From assembly GCF_000332645.1 (NCBI RefSeq), contig NZ_AMXN01000002.1, positions 680,297-744,296 of the forward strand: a DNA stretch of 64,000 nucleotides, in the 5' to 3' direction. A model generated the notes under the pieces. It saw nothing but the letters and a program-made list of their open reading frames with translations, searched no databases and was not told where the DNA came from. A program made the position numbers and the translations under genes. The stretch comes from Bacillus inaquosorum KCTC 13429 (GTDB lineage: Bacteria > Bacillota > Bacilli > Bacillales > Bacillaceae). This document shows, piece after piece, positions 49,191 to 59,979 of this stretch (its first letter is position 1; each line of letters starts with the position of its first letter).

Positions 49191-50920
49191 TGTTTTTTCA
49201 CTTCCCGCACAGCCTCATTCAGCATATCGCGATGAAGCTGGACTCTTGATTGTCGATCCGTTTTGATTTCTATCAAATGGAGTCCGGGCTTGTCTGCCTG
49301 CGGCGCGTAAGCTGCTCTGAATTCATCCCATGAAGCCGGGCATGAATACGTACCGCCGTATAGTGCAGCCGCATGCTTGAAATCGAGCCCTGTCGGCGTG
49401 CCGAACAAATCTTCAAAGTGTGCCTTCTCAGATGCTTGCGGCAAAAATGAGAAAATCCCTCCGCCGTCATTATTCACGAGAATCACAGTAAGAGGAATGC
49501 CCAGCTTTTTAGCAGCCAGCAGTCCGTTTAAATCGTGATAAAAAGATAAATCTCCAATCACGAGGGTAACAGGCGCTTTTGTCCCTTCACATACCCCCAT
49601 GGCAGAGGAAACAACACCGTCTATCCCGTTTGCGCCCCGGTTTGAATAAATTCGGAAATAGCGTTCCTGCTTTTCAAAAAACGTATCAACATCCCTGATC
49701 GGCATGCTATTGCCGACAAACAGCGAGCTGTTTTCGGGCACAAGATGCTGAAGGATCCGATAGAGATTGCCTTCAAACGAAACATCTTCACTGCTGATTG
49801 TTTGCAAATGCTCACGGAACCGCCCATTGACAAACTGCCACTTTTCCATCCATTCTGATGACCTGGTGATGTCAGCAAGGTCATCAATGATCGCTTCAGC
49901 AAAAGCAGACGCGTTGCAGTGAATCATATGCGCGCTTGCCTGTGTCGGGTCTCTCCACCCTCCATCCTCGTCAATCACAATCTGCTGAATCGCCGGATCA
50001 TCCTTGAGCCATAAGAAAACCGGTTTTGAAACAGGCATCGGACCAAAACGGATGACAACATCCGGACGCAGTTTCGCCTTCAGCTCATCATCTTTTAAAA
50101 ATGAATCGTACGCATCAATGACAGTGCTTTTATCATGGACGCCGTTCCGCAGATTAGACAGCGGGTCCGCTAAAATCGGATATTGAAGCGCCTTTGACAG
50201 TGCAATAATGTTCTCCTTATCCGTATCACTATGGAGCTCTCCGCAGACGATCATTCCTTTTTCAGCCTCTGTCAGCATCACAGCCACATCAGCCAGGGAT
50301 TCCCGGTCAACAGACTGAATTCCCGTTTTCACAGACACATGACGGCCTGTTCTCATTCTTCCAAACGGCTCAGCTGAAAGATCCGGCATCAGCGGTTCGC
50401 GCAGCGGCACATTCACATGCACAGGTCCCATAGGTCGCTTTTGTGCTTCGCCAGCGGCGCGGCTGGCCAGCGTTCGAATATATCTCAGCATATGCGGAGA
50501 CTCTTCAGGAAGAGCAGAGTCTGTGAAAAACTTAACAAAGTTACCGAATAAGAAGTGCTGATTAATAGCCTGCGGTGCGCCTACTTCGCGCAACTCGTGA
50601 GGCCGATCAGCAGTTAACACAATAATTGGCACTCTTGAATAATGGGCTTCAATCACAGCCGGATAAAAGTTGGCCGCGGCTGTTCCTGATGTGCAGATCA
50701 AAAGCACGGGACGCTGCTTCGCTTTTGCCAGCCCTAAAGCAAAAAACCCGGCAGATCTTTCATCAATTTGAACATGGACGCTGATATCAGGATGCGCGGC
50801 TGCAAGAATAGCCAGCGGTGTGGATCTTGAGCCCGGACAAACGACGGCGTCCGTAATTCCGGAAAGGGCGAATTCATCCATAAAACTTCCGATGTAATGT
50901 GTAATCGGGTTAGCTGTCAA
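49178..50920 (-). CDS. menD: SEPHCHC synthase MenD
   Basis: 580-residue thiamine-diphosphate enzyme: the conserved Glu of the Pyr domain is in [11 protein letters not shown], the ThDP motif is [29 protein letters not shown] (shown as the GDL...NN stretch near residue 425-455). Adds 2-oxoglutarate to isochorismate. Its start overlaps the menF stop (50917-50920), showing coupling. Confidence 0.96.
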   Translation of the reverse strand: MTANPITHYIGSFMDEFALSGITDAVVCPGSRSTPLAILAAAHPDISVHVQIDERSAGFFALGLAKAKQRPVLLICTSGTAAANFYPAVIEAHYSRVPIIVLTADRPHELREVGAPQAINQHFLFGNFVKFFTDSALPEESPHMLRYIRTLASRAAGEAQKRPMGPVHVNVPLREPLMPDLSAEPFGRMRTGRHVSVKTGIQSVDRESLADVAVMLTEAEKGMIVCGELHSDTDKENIIALSKALQYPILADPLSNLRNGVHDKSTVIDAYDSFLKDDELKAKLRPDVVIRFGPMPVSKPVFLWLKDDPAIQQIVIDEDGGWRDPTQASAHMIHCNASAFAEAIIDDLADITRSSEWMEKWQFVNGRFREHLQTISSEDVSFEGNLYRILQHLVPENSSLFVGNSMPIRDVDTFFEKQERYFRIYSNRGANGIDGVVSSAMGVCEGTKAPVTLVIGDLSFYHDLNGLLAAKKLGIPLTVILVNNDGGGIFSFLPQASEKAHFEDLFGTPTGLDFKHAAALYGGTYSCPASWDEFRAAYAPQADKPGLHLIEIKTDRQSRVQLHRDMLNEAVREVKKQWEL

Positions 50921-52332
50921 CGCCTCTCACCTCCTAATGCAGAGATCATCGGCTTCAATTTAATCTGCGTTTCCTCATATTCCGATTGCGGGTCTGAGTC
51001 TTCCACAATACCGCACCCGGCAAACAGCCTTGCTGTGCTGCCCTCGATCAGCCCTGAACGGATGGCCACTGCGAATTCCCCGTTATCCTGGCTGTCAATC
51101 CAGCCGATAGGAGCCGCATACCACCCGCGGGACATCGGTTCGATCTCTCTGATCACTTCTACAGCTTTTTTCTGAGGTGCCCCCCCAAGCGCAGGTGTGG
51201 GATGCAGTTTCTCAATTAAGTCAAAAAGCGAAGCAGACTCACGAAGCTGTCCGACAATCGGCGTATATAAGTGCTGGACGCTTTTCGTTTTGTACAATGC
51301 AGGTCCGTCAGGCTTTTCAACCTCCGAACAGCTTGATATGAAAGCGTTATGGATCATGCCTACAACAATATCATGCTCCAGCAGATTTTTCTCATCGTTT
51401 AATAATTCAAGGCCTATCCGGCGGTCTTCTTCTTCATCCGCGCCGCGTTTAATGGAGCCTGCCAGACAAGAAGACATAACAGTGCTGCCGTCTCTTTTGA
51501 TCAGTCGTTCTGGAGACGCGCCGACAAAGGTTTGGCCTTCCTGTTCGATTGCAAAAACATAGCTTGTCTGCTGATCGTTCAGAAGCGTTTTAAGCATCGG
51601 TTCAATTTGGACCGGGCCGTCAAACGTGAGCAGCAGCTCTCGGGCAAGAACCACTTTATCATATTGTTTCTCTTTAATTTGGCTTGTTGCCGTTTCGATT
51701 GCTTTCAGCCAATTATCCTTATCCAGCTCTTGAGATGCTGCAATCGCAGCCTGATCTCCTTGTTCTAAAACTGGAACCATAAATTCCACTGCAAAAGCTT
51801 TTAAGCCTTCCAAAACAGCTTCTGCATCTTCTTCTTCGCTTACCCATCTGTTGACTGTTAAGAATGGGCCTTCAGCAGTCATCGTCAGCATAAGCGCAGG
51901 CACAAAGAAATCCCCTTCCGAGAAATGGTCCCATTGTGTACCTCTTTCTTCGCAAGGGTCAAAAGAAAATCCTCCGAATAACACAGGTCCCACTGCAGAA
52001 TGCTGCAGCTTTTCTTCTTCATAAATATGAAAAGCCGTCTTTTTAAAGCGCTCCCATTGTTCAAAAACCTCGCGGTACCGCTCGCTGTTTTTTTGATTTG
52101 TCTGGAAAACCGCTTCTTTGCCAAGACCGACTATTGTCAATTCACTTTCAGGATCTGACCAAAAAAATCGATTGCCTGTATATTTTTTTGCTCCGTAATT
52201 GAAAAATGATAGAGGGTCAAGAGACTCGATTTGTCTCGAATAGCTTATTAAGACAGCATGGTTGACTTCTTTGGCTTTATGTAATGCATGTAGAACTTCC
52301 TTTCGGAACGTACGCTGCACCGTTGTCACCAT
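50917..52332 (-). CDS. menF: Isochorismate synthase MenF
   Basis: 471 residues with the chorismate-binding domain in the C-terminal half ([64 protein letters not shown]). First committed step to menaquinone. The start is ATG at 52332 after GGAGGAATGTCTC; the open frame continues upstream through the promoter and is not used. First gene of the operon. Confidence 0.95.
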   Translation of the reverse strand: MVTTVQRTFRKEVLHALHKAKEVNHAVLISYSRQIESLDPLSFFNYGAKKYTGNRFFWSDPESELTIVGLGKEAVFQTNQKNSERYREVFEQWERFKKTAFHIYEEEKLQHSAVGPVLFGGFSFDPCEERGTQWDHFSEGDFFVPALMLTMTAEGPFLTVNRWVSEEEDAEAVLEGLKAFAVEFMVPVLEQGDQAAIAASQELDKDNWLKAIETATSQIKEKQYDKVVLARELLLTFDGPVQIEPMLKTLLNDQQTSYVFAIEQEGQTFVGASPERLIKRDGSTVMSSCLAGSIKRGADEEEDRRIGLELLNDEKNLLEHDIVVGMIHNAFISSCSEVEKPDGPALYKTKSVQHLYTPIVGQLRESASLFDLIEKLHPTPALGGAPQKKAVEVIREIEPMSRGWYAAPIGWIDSQDNGEFAVAIRSGLIEGSTARLFAGCGIVEDSDPQSEYEETQIKLKPMISALGGERR

Positions 52333-52368
52333 GAGACATTCCTCCATAATCCTTAAAATGCTTTTAAT

Positions 52369-52397
52369 ACCATACACCTGTGTCTCCTTTGTGTCAA
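52369..52397 (-). promoter_or_regulatory. SigA promoter of the men operon
   Basis: Consensus -35 TTGACA (52397-52392), 17-nt spacer, -10 TATGGT (52374-52369) on the minus strand; transcript start near 52362, about 30 nt before menF. Confidence 0.8.
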
Positions 52398-52623
52398 ACA
52401 CACAGATCATGCAGTCCAAATGGCCTGCCTTACCTATTATAAACCTAATTTCAGAAATGAAAAAGAAACAAACCTTAATTTTCTTTCTCCACTGATAGCA
52501 AAGGTTGTATCCGCTTACCATATAAGGAAAATCTCCTATATTCCTCCACACGCCATTTATGAAAGTTCTCAGGCGATCTGTTCATACTAAGGGTATGCAT
52601 CACAGAGAAACGAGGCGATCACA

Positions 52624-53343
52624 TTGCTTACAAAAGACCAGCTGCAGCATTTAAAAAATGAACTGGAACAAACGAAAAAAGATATCTTAAACCGTTTCAA
52701 AGACAATGACCATTTTCAGCTTAACTCAGCCTTTCCTTATGATTCGTGGGGTGAGCTTTCCGCTTACGACAACCATCCCGGCGATCAGGCGACAGAGCTT
52801 TACGAGCGTGAAAAAGACATCGCTCTCGACTTGCATGAGCGAGAGCATCTCCGGGACATTGAGCATTCATTGAAGGCGATAGAAAACGGTACGTACGGTA
52901 TTTGTGAAGTCAGCGGAAAGGAAATCCCTTACGAACGTCTTGAAGCGCTTCCGACGGCCACGACGCTCGCAGAGTATTCGTCACAGGATGTCGTTTCCAA
53001 AGACCGTCCGATCGAAGAAGAAACACCTTTCGGGCAATTTGAATTTGACGATGATGAAGAAATCAGAGCGCCTTATGACAGTGAAGATTCCTACCAGGAC
53101 GTTGAAAAATACGGAAACTCATCAACACCGCAGGATATGGAAAACCCGCCGCTCAGCTATGATGATATGACGATGAATGCCGAAGAAAATATCGGCAATA
53201 CGGAGTCATACGAAAATTTCATCGCTACTGATATCACAGGAAAAGAAATTACAGTTTATCAAAGCAGAGCCCATGAGCGTTATGAGGAAGAACTCGATGA
53301 AGAGGGAATCATGACAACATTCGGCGATCTCCACGCTGATTGA
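52624..53343 (+). CDS. yteA: TraR/DksA-family protein YteA
   Basis: 239 residues. An N-terminal coiled coil (LTKDQLQHLKNELEQTKKD) and DksA-like core with GTYGICEVSGKEIPYERLEALPTA: only one of the four zinc-finger cysteines (in GIC) is left, so a zinc finger cannot form. A long acidic tail (about 120-239) follows. Bacillus YteA/YocK proteins are of unknown function. TTG start at 52624 after GAGGCGAT. Divergent from menF. Confidence 0.85.
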   Translation: MLTKDQLQHLKNELEQTKKDILNRFKDNDHFQLNSAFPYDSWGELSAYDNHPGDQATELYEREKDIALDLHEREHLRDIEHSLKAIENGTYGICEVSGKEIPYERLEALPTATTLAEYSSQDVVSKDRPIEEETPFGQFEFDDDEEIRAPYDSEDSYQDVEKYGNSSTPQDMENPPLSYDDMTMNAEENIGNTESYENFIATDITGKEITVYQSRAHERYEEELDEEGIMTTFGDLHAD

Positions 53344-53370
53344 ACCCCCGATTATTGGGGGTTCTTTTAC
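53342..53370 (+). terminator. Intrinsic terminator of yteA
   Basis: GAACCCCC / GGGGGTTC stem around GATTATT, then TTTT; overlaps the yteA stop. Confidence 0.86.
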
Positions 53371-53391
53371 GTTTTCTGCATATCGGAGTTT

Positions 53392-53418
53392 GTTTGATCT
53401 TTATAAGATAAAGGGTAA
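53392..53418 (+). promoter_or_regulatory. SigB-type promoter of ytaB
   Basis: GTTTGA (53392-53397), 15-nt spacer, GGGTAA (53413-53418): close to the SigB consensus GTTTAA/GGGTAT, 33 nt before ytaB. Consistent with stress induction of this TspO homologue. Confidence 0.75.
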
Positions 53419-53450
53419 GTGTAAAATAAATACATACGGAGGTTACAAAC

Positions 53451-53918
53451 ATGAAGAAGATTATCGGCGTCATAGCGGTTTTTGTGATTACATATGCGCT
53501 GTTTTCAGCCGCAGACTACCTGTTTCCAATTGACCAAGAATGGTACAATTCACTGAAAAAACCGGACTGGACGCCACCCGGATCTGCGATCGGCATCATT
53601 TGGGCCATCCTGTTTGCTCTGATCTCCCTTTCAGCTGCCATTGTGTATGCCGCGTTTTCATTTAAAGATGCGAAAAGCTTTTGGATTATGCTTTTGCTTA
53701 ATTATGTGCTTAATCAGGCATTCAGCTATTTTCAATTTACGCAAAAGAATTTGCTGGCTGCATCAATTGACTGCCTGCTTGTCGCGATCACAACACTCAT
53801 ATTAATGATCGCAGCGAAAAAATACAGCAGAGCCGCAAGCTATCTTCTTTTACCTTATTTTTTATGGAGTGCATTTGCGACATTCTTATCCTTTACAATC
53901 TATTCAATGAATCTGTGA
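53451..53918 (+). CDS. ytaB: TspO/MBR-family membrane protein YtaB
   Basis: 155 residues with five membrane helices, translocator protein family. The loop WYNSLKKPDWTPPGSAIGIIW and the A-x-x-Y/W pattern of helices 3-5 are typical; porphyrin/tetrapyrrole binding and degradation are known for bacterial relatives. ATG at 53451 after ACGGAGG. Probably monocistronic under a SigB-type promoter. Confidence 0.9.
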   Translation: MKKIIGVIAVFVITYALFSAADYLFPIDQEWYNSLKKPDWTPPGSAIGIIWAILFALISLSAAIVYAAFSFKDAKSFWIMLLLNYVLNQAFSYFQFTQKNLLAASIDCLLVAITTLILMIAAKKYSRAASYLLLPYFLWSAFATFLSFTIYSMNL

Positions 53919-53951
53919 ACAAAAAAAGCCGCTTATACAGCGGCTTTTTCA
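53919..53951. terminator. Bidirectional terminator ytaB / glgP
   Basis: AAAAAGCCGCT / AGCGGCTTTTT with flanking A/T runs; the glgP stop (53949) abuts it. It also ends the glg operon. Confidence 0.9.
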
Positions 53952-56345
53952 CATCATCGGCCGGATGCACCAAATGTCTCTCGCATATTCCCGGATCGTG
54001 CGGTCGCTGGAGAAATAACCAGAATGGGCAATGTTTAAAACCGAACGCTCAGACCATTTCCGCTGATCGCGATAATCAGCTTGAATACGCTCCTGCGCAT
54101 CTGCATATGAGCTGAAATCCTTCAGCACAAAATACTCATCATTATGCGGAAGCAGCGAGTCATAGATCGATTCAAATTCATCTGCTTCCCCTTCAAAAAA
54201 ACCGTTGATCAGCTGATCGACCACCTGTCTGATTCTGCGGTCATGCTGATAATATTCCCTCGATCTATAGCCGCCGTTTTCCTGATACGATAGAACGTCA
54301 TCCGCCTTTAAACCGAATGTATAAATGCAATCAGGCCCCACCCGCTCAAGAATCTCAATATTTGCGCCGTCATGCGTGCCGATCGTCAAAGCGCCGTTCA
54401 TCATAAACTTCATATTTCCTGTACCAGACGCTTCTTTGCTTGCAGTTGAAATTTGTTCACTCACATCTGAAGCCGGAAAAATACGCTCAGCCATAGAAAC
54501 TCTGTAATTTTCCAAAAAAACAATCTTAATTAGCTGTTTGACTGCCGGATCATAGTTGACCTTTTCTGAGACAGAATGGATCAGCTTAATGATTTTCTTT
54601 GCATAATGATAGCTTGGTGAAGCCTTTGCACCGAAAATAAAGGTTTGCGGATAGATTGAAAATCCCGAGTCCTCCTTAAGCCGGTTATACAAATACATAA
54701 TATGAAGAACATTCAGCAGCTGCCGTTTGTATGCATGAAGCCGTTTTACCTGTACGTCGAATATGCTGTCAGGATTCACAACCACCCCGGCCGTGCAAAA
54801 AATCAAATCGGCAAGCTCTTGTTTTTTCCTGCTTTTGTTGTTTTGAAACTGCTCGATAAAAGCGGGATCAGAGGCGTACGATTCTAATCCGATAAGGGAT
54901 TCCGGCTGTTTCACCCATTCATTGCCGATCGCCTCTGTAATGATGGCAGACAAGCCGGGATTCGCTTTTAGCAGCCAGCGCCTGTGGGCAATTCCATTCG
55001 TTTTATTGTTAAAACGACTCGGGAACAGCAAATGAAAATCGTGCATCTCCCTTTCCTTTAAAATATCGGAATGAATTTTGGCAACGCCGTTTACACTGTA
55101 GCTGCCAACTATAGCCAGATGAGCCATTTTGACAACACCATGCGCCGTAATCGCCATGGCCTCTATTCTTTTCCAGTCTCCGGGATACTTTTCCCAAACC
55201 GCTCGGCAAAACCTTTCATTGATCTCTTCAATAATCATATACATTCGCGGGAGCAGCGGCTTAAACAAATGAATCGGCCATTTCTCAAGCGCTTCTGACA
55301 ATGTTGTATGATTTGTATAAGAAATCGTATGTACGGTAATATGCCAGGCCTCTTCCCAGCTCATGTTCTCTTCATCGAGTAAAATCCGCATCAGCTCAGG
55401 CACCGCAAGCGCAGGATGGGTGTCATTAATATGGATGCTTACTTTTTTATGCAGGCCGGATAAAGATTTATTTGTTTTTCGGTAATTGTTCACAATGCTT
55501 TTTAAGCTTGCGCATACTAAAAAATACTGCTGCTTCAGCCGCAAAATTTTCCCCTCGTCATGGGTGTCATCAGGATATAAAAATTCAGAAACAGCTTCTG
55601 TTTCCCGCTTATAAGACAAAATATTGCCGCCATGATAATGCGCAGAAGGCTCGGCGTTCCAAAGCCGTAACGTATTAACGGTGCCCGTTTCATAGCCGAT
55701 GATCGGGATATCATAAGGAACAGCGGAAACAATTGTAGCTTGTTCGTGGCGAAAATGCAGACGCCCGTTTTTTTCTGTCATATGCACCTCGCCCCAAAAC
55801 GGCACATCAACTGCCTGATCCGCATTTCTTACTTCCCATACATTCCCGTTTTTCAGCCATTGCTCAGGCAGTTCCACTTGATGCCCGTCTACAATTTTTT
55901 GTTCAAACAAGCCATGTTTATAACGAATGCCCATCCCGTGCCCCGGCAAGTTCAACGAAGCCAGAGAATCTAAAAAGCAAGCGGCCAAGCGCCCAAGCCC
56001 GCCATTGCCGAGACCTGCATCGCTCTCCATCTGAACGATCTCCTCTAAATTGATGCCGATATCCTTCAAGCCTGCTTCTACAACATCACGAACGCCAAGA
56101 TTCATTAAATTTTGTTCAAGGAGCTGACCGAGAAGAAATTCGATTGACAAATAATATGTCTGCTTCCCGGAATTGGAGCGGCTCTTTTCATTCGTCTGGA
56201 TCCAATCAGCGCTGATATACTCTCTGACCATATTGCCCAACGTTTTATATTGATCCAGCTTGGCAGAGTCTTTAAAGCTTTTTCCGCACGTCATTTCCAG
56301 ACGCTTTAAAAATAAGGCTGCAAAGCGTTCTTTACTCGAGAACAT
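53949..56345 (-). CDS. glgP: Glycogen phosphorylase
   Basis: 798 residues. The PLP lysine is in EASGTGNMKFMMNG near residue 645; GNGGLGRLAACFLDS and RLHAYKRQLLN are diagnostic. It releases glucose-1-phosphate from glycogen. The start is ATG at 56345, 8 nt from AAGGAG; a GTG at 56354 overlaps that site. It overlaps the glgA stop by 14 nt. Last gene of glgBCDAP. Confidence 0.97.
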   Translation of the reverse strand: MFSSKERFAALFLKRLEMTCGKSFKDSAKLDQYKTLGNMVREYISADWIQTNEKSRSNSGKQTYYLSIEFLLGQLLEQNLMNLGVRDVVEAGLKDIGINLEEIVQMESDAGLGNGGLGRLAACFLDSLASLNLPGHGMGIRYKHGLFEQKIVDGHQVELPEQWLKNGNVWEVRNADQAVDVPFWGEVHMTEKNGRLHFRHEQATIVSAVPYDIPIIGYETGTVNTLRLWNAEPSAHYHGGNILSYKRETEAVSEFLYPDDTHDEGKILRLKQQYFLVCASLKSIVNNYRKTNKSLSGLHKKVSIHINDTHPALAVPELMRILLDEENMSWEEAWHITVHTISYTNHTTLSEALEKWPIHLFKPLLPRMYMIIEEINERFCRAVWEKYPGDWKRIEAMAITAHGVVKMAHLAIVGSYSVNGVAKIHSDILKEREMHDFHLLFPSRFNNKTNGIAHRRWLLKANPGLSAIITEAIGNEWVKQPESLIGLESYASDPAFIEQFQNNKSRKKQELADLIFCTAGVVVNPDSIFDVQVKRLHAYKRQLLNVLHIMYLYNRLKEDSGFSIYPQTFIFGAKASPSYHYAKKIIKLIHSVSEKVNYDPAVKQLIKIVFLENYRVSMAERIFPASDVSEQISTASKEASGTGNMKFMMNGALTIGTHDGANIEILERVGPDCIYTFGLKADDVLSYQENGGYRSREYYQHDRRIRQVVDQLINGFFEGEADEFESIYDSLLPHNDEYFVLKDFSSYADAQERIQADYRDQRKWSERSVLNIAHSGYFSSDRTIREYARDIWCIRPMM

Positions 56346-57786
56346 CCCGTCCACTCCTTGTCACATGCTCGAAAATGCGCTGATACTCTTTGGCTGACTG
56401 CTCCCAGCTGTAATCTGCATTCATTGCGGTCTTCATGATGCTCTTCCATACATCCTTTTGACGATAAAACGACAGCGCCCTCTCAATCGTAAATTTCAGA
56501 TCATGCGCATTGAAGGCAGAGAACGTAAAGCCATTGCCCGTTCCCTCTTCCTCCTGATAGGAACGGACTGTGTCATAAAGCCCGCCCGTCTCTCTGACAA
56601 TCGGAATGGCGCCATATTGGAGAGCAATCAGCTGCCCCAAGCCGCACGGCTCAAATTTCGACGGCATCAAAAACAAATCAGAGCCCGCATAAATTTGATG
56701 GGCAAGCGGCTCGTCAAACCCAATATACGCTCGGCACTTCTCATGAAAAGCAAATTCTGCATACCGGAAATAATCTTCAAATTCGCGTTCCCCTGTACCC
56801 AGCACAATCAGCTGTATGTCCTGCTCCTCAAGAAGTTCATGCATAATCCTGCGGACAAGATCAAGTCCCTTTTGTTTAGTCAGCCTTGTCACCATACTGA
56901 TCAGCGGAATATCGTGTCGTTCCGGAAGCCCCATCCGCCGCTGAAGCTTCTTTTTATTTTCTTCCTTGTTTGCAAGATGCTCCGAATCGTAATGCGCCTC
57001 TATATAAGGATCGCTTTTTGGCTGGTAGAAGGAATCATCAATGCCATTTAAAATGCCGGTTACATCATTTTCCCTATATCGCAAAACCTGTTCCAGCTGT
57101 TCACCGTAATAAGGCGTCAATATTTCATTTCTGTAAGTAGGGCTTACAGTTGTCACATGATCAGCCGCAATGATGCCCGCCTTCATAAAATTAACAAATC
57201 CGTTGCATTCTAACCTTTCATAATGAAAATGATCCATCTCAAGCCCCAGCAAGTCATGTGTGACATCAGGCGGAAATATGCCTTGAAACTGCAGGTTGTG
57301 GATTGTGAGTACACTTTTCATCTGCTCATAAAAAGGATGTTTTTTGTATTCCTCTTTCAGCAAATAATTGACCATCGCTGTATGCCAGTCGTGAGTATGA
57401 ACAATATCCGCTTGAACATTCACAGCTTTGGCGGCCTCCAGTACAGCTCTTGAAAAAAAGGCAAATCGTTCTCCGTCATCATAATGCCCGTACAACGAAT
57501 CCCTGTTAAAATAATATTCATTGTCGATGAAATAATAATTTACATCATCTTCGGCCATATGTTCAATTCCGCAATATTGCTGACGCCAGCCAACAGCTAC
57601 CGTACACTTAGCCATTTTTCTCATGCGCTTTTTCCAACGCTCAGGTATTTGACTGTACTTCGGCAGCATCACAGCTACTTCATTGCCTAATCGCGCAAGT
57701 GCCTTTGGCAGAGCGCCGGCTACATCGGCAAGACCTCCTGATTTAACAAACGGGGTACATTCTGATACAGCAAATAATACCTTCAA
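56332..57786 (-). CDS. glgA: Glycogen synthase (ADP-glucose)
   Basis: 484-residue GT5 enzyme: KSGGLADVAGALPKAL near residue 16 binds ADP-glucose; the C-terminal SKFEPCGLGQLIALQYGAIPIVRETGGL loop (split here as PSKFEPCGLGQ and YGAIPIVRETGGL) is intact. TTG start at 57786 overlaps the glgD stop (TTGA). Confidence 0.96.
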   Translation of the reverse strand: MKVLFAVSECTPFVKSGGLADVAGALPKALARLGNEVAVMLPKYSQIPERWKKRMRKMAKCTVAVGWRQQYCGIEHMAEDDVNYYFIDNEYYFNRDSLYGHYDDGERFAFFSRAVLEAAKAVNVQADIVHTHDWHTAMVNYLLKEEYKKHPFYEQMKSVLTIHNLQFQGIFPPDVTHDLLGLEMDHFHYERLECNGFVNFMKAGIIAADHVTTVSPTYRNEILTPYYGEQLEQVLRYRENDVTGILNGIDDSFYQPKSDPYIEAHYDSEHLANKEENKKKLQRRMGLPERHDIPLISMVTRLTKQKGLDLVRRIMHELLEEQDIQLIVLGTGEREFEDYFRYAEFAFHEKCRAYIGFDEPLAHQIYAGSDLFLMPSKFEPCGLGQLIALQYGAIPIVRETGGLYDTVRSYQEEEGTGNGFTFSAFNAHDLKFTIERALSFYRQKDVWKSIMKTAMNADYSWEQSAKEYQRIFEHVTRSGRDVLE

Positions 57787-58814
57787 GAATTCATCAGCTC
57801 TCCTTGCACCAAACCTTTTCTTAATACAAGCGGCTGCTCAGCTGTTCCCGCAGCCTCAGTCGCATTTCCGATTTTAACGTCCTTATCAGAAATGACCTGC
57901 TCAAGCAGGCACTCCTCGCCAATCTGCGTTTTTTGCATAACAATGCAGTTTTTCAGCTTCGTACCCTTTCCGACATGAACCGCCCTGAACAAAATGCAGT
58001 TTTCAACCTCTCCTTCAAGCACACAACCGTTTGCCACCAAGGAATTTTTGACAGTGCTGTGTTTTCCGTATTTCGTCGGCGGCTCATCCTTCACTTTTGT
58101 ATAGATCGGCTGCTGGGGCAAAAACACCTGCTGCCAAAAACGAGGCTGAATGAGCTCCATACTGTGGGTATAATACTTTTCCACCGAATCAATGATAGCG
58201 GCATAACCTGAATATTCATAAGGGCAAATGGTCAAGGAGGATGATTCTTTTTCAACAGCCTCCTGAATGGTTTTATAGCCTTTTTCACTATGTCCGTAGA
58301 TCAGATCCTTTAAGAGCGCTGTAGACATGATATAGATTTGCAGCGACTGGCCGTCCTGAAATACCTCGGTGACATCGCAACCAACCTCCTGATGGCGTTT
58401 TAACACATATTGAAATTGAATGTTGCATACGGTATGGCTGTTGGAGATCACGGCGTATTGCTGTGTGCTTCTGTGGAAGTAATCAAGATGGTCGGAAAAC
58501 TGGCGAAAGGAACCGAATTCATCGTATTCTTGGTGAAGATGGGGTGACGGGAAAAAAAAGAGGCCATCCTTTTTTCGATGCAAATCCCATTCCTTACCCG
58601 CTCCAAGATGATCCATAAGCGAACGATAGCGATACTTCGGAAAAATCGCGACGCTCCTAATATCCGCATTCACCATGTTGGAAAGCATAAAATCGATCAG
58701 ACGGTACCTGCCGGCAAAAGGGATCGCCCCAAGCGACCGCTGTGCCGTTAAATCCTGAAGAGAATGCTTATATGTGGTTTCATCTATAACACCTAACATT
58801 TGATTATTGAACAC
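57783..58814 (-). CDS. glgD: Glucose-1-phosphate adenylyltransferase subunit GlgD
   Basis: 343 residues, nucleotidyltransferase plus C-terminal left-handed beta-helix. It lacks the GGKGSRL-type pyrophosphorylase loop at the N-terminus that GlgC has, so it is the noncatalytic or regulatory partner that raises GlgC activity. GTG start at 58814. Follows glgC by 22 nt. Confidence 0.92.
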   Translation of the reverse strand: MFNNQMLGVIDETTYKHSLQDLTAQRSLGAIPFAGRYRLIDFMLSNMVNADIRSVAIFPKYRYRSLMDHLGAGKEWDLHRKKDGLFFFPSPHLHQEYDEFGSFRQFSDHLDYFHRSTQQYAVISNSHTVCNIQFQYVLKRHQEVGCDVTEVFQDGQSLQIYIMSTALLKDLIYGHSEKGYKTIQEAVEKESSSLTICPYEYSGYAAIIDSVEKYYTHSMELIQPRFWQQVFLPQQPIYTKVKDEPPTKYGKHSTVKNSLVANGCVLEGEVENCILFRAVHVGKGTKLKNCIVMQKTQIGEECLLEQVISDKDVKIGNATEAAGTAEQPLVLRKGLVQGELMNS

Positions 58815-58836
58815 TGGCTTTGCCCCCTCTTCAGTA

Positions 58837-59979
58837 TTAAATCAATTCTTTTTCTACAAATTCCTCTGAAACGAGCAGCACCTCCTGAATGTCTTTTTCG
58901 GATCGAATCACTGCGCCATCCGGAAGCACCAGACCCTTAGGCACGATGGCATTTTCAATCACTACATGCTCGCCAATTGTCACATCCGGCATAATGACCG
59001 ACGATTTGACAGTCGAATGCTTGCCGACAGTAACACCTTGAAAAAGAACGGAATGAGACACATTTCCATACACGACACACCCTTCGTTCACAAGCGAATC
59101 ATGAACCTGTGCGTCAGATGAAATAAATTGCGGAGGCTGATTGGGATTGACGGAGTAAATTTTCCACTTGCGTTCAAACAGCTTTAGCTCCGATTCCTCT
59201 TTTAATAAATCCATATTGGCTTCCCACAAGCTCTGCACTGTTCCGACATCCTTCCAATATCCTTTAAACGGATATGCGGAAAGCTTCTTTTTTTCCTCTA
59301 AAAGCAGAGGAATAATGTCTTTGCCGAAGTCGTGGCTTGAATAAGGGTTTCGGTCGTCCATCTCAAGGTACTGTTTCAAAAGCGGCCAATTGAATATATA
59401 AATTCCCATTGAGGCAAGATTGCTCTTAGGAAATTTGGGCTTTTCATCAAAATGCGTGATCATCCCATCTGCATTGGTCTTCATGATGCCAAAGCGGCTT
59501 GCTTCCTCCCAGCCCACTTCGATGACAGAGATGGTGACATCCGCTTTCTTTTCAATGTGAAAATCGAGCATTTTGCCGTAGTCCATTTTGTAGATGTGAT
59601 CTCCTGATAAAATCAGCACATACTCAGGATCATACTGATTCAAATAATTGAGATTTTCATAAATGGCGCTTGCCGTCCCTTTATACCATTTGACTTCTGA
59701 TGACTCGGCATAAGGGGGTAAAACCGTCACGCCGCCATTATATCTGTCAAGGTCCCATGCACTGCCGATTCCAATATAGGAATTCAGCTCAAGCGGCTGA
59801 TATTGTGTTAAAATCCCGACCGTGTCTATGCCTGAATTGGAACAGTTGCTGAGCGTAAAATCAATAATCCTGTATTTTCCCCCGAAAGATACAGCCGGTT
59901 TTGCCATATGTTTTGTTAATCCGCTAAGACGGCTGCCCTTCCCGCCGGCAAGGAGCATGGCTACACATTGTTTTTTCAT
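58837..59979 (-). CDS. glgC: Glucose-1-phosphate adenylyltransferase GlgC
   Basis: 380 residues with an intact [19 protein letters not shown] loop at about 13-31, catalytic Asp in [11 protein letters not shown] and substrate motif FDEKPK; C-terminal beta-helix. Makes ADP-glucose. Its ATG overlaps the glgB stop (ATGA). Confidence 0.96.
   Translation of the reverse strand: MKKQCVAMLLAGGKGSRLSGLTKHMAKPAVSFGGKYRIIDFTLSNCSNSGIDTVGILTQYQPLELNSYIGIGSAWDLDRYNGGVTVLPPYAESSEVKWYKGTASAIYENLNYLNQYDPEYVLILSGDHIYKMDYGKMLDFHIEKKADVTISVIEVGWEEASRFGIMKTNADGMITHFDEKPKFPKSNLASMGIYIFNWPLLKQYLEMDDRNPYSSHDFGKDIIPLLLEEKKKLSAYPFKGYWKDVGTVQSLWEANMDLLKEESELKLFERKWKIYSVNPNQPPQFISSDAQVHDSLVNEGCVVYGNVSHSVLFQGVTVGKHSTVKSSVIMPDVTIGEHVVIENAIVPKGLVLPDGAVIRSEKDIQEVLLVSEEFVEKELI

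Noticed and set aside
52333..52551. N-terminal extension of menF to 52551
   Set aside because: It would translate the men promoter; ATG at 52332 has GGAGG at good distance and gives the family length.
56458..57051. 197-codon frame antisense to glgA
   Set aside because: Shadow of glgA, low-complexity basic product, no start signals.
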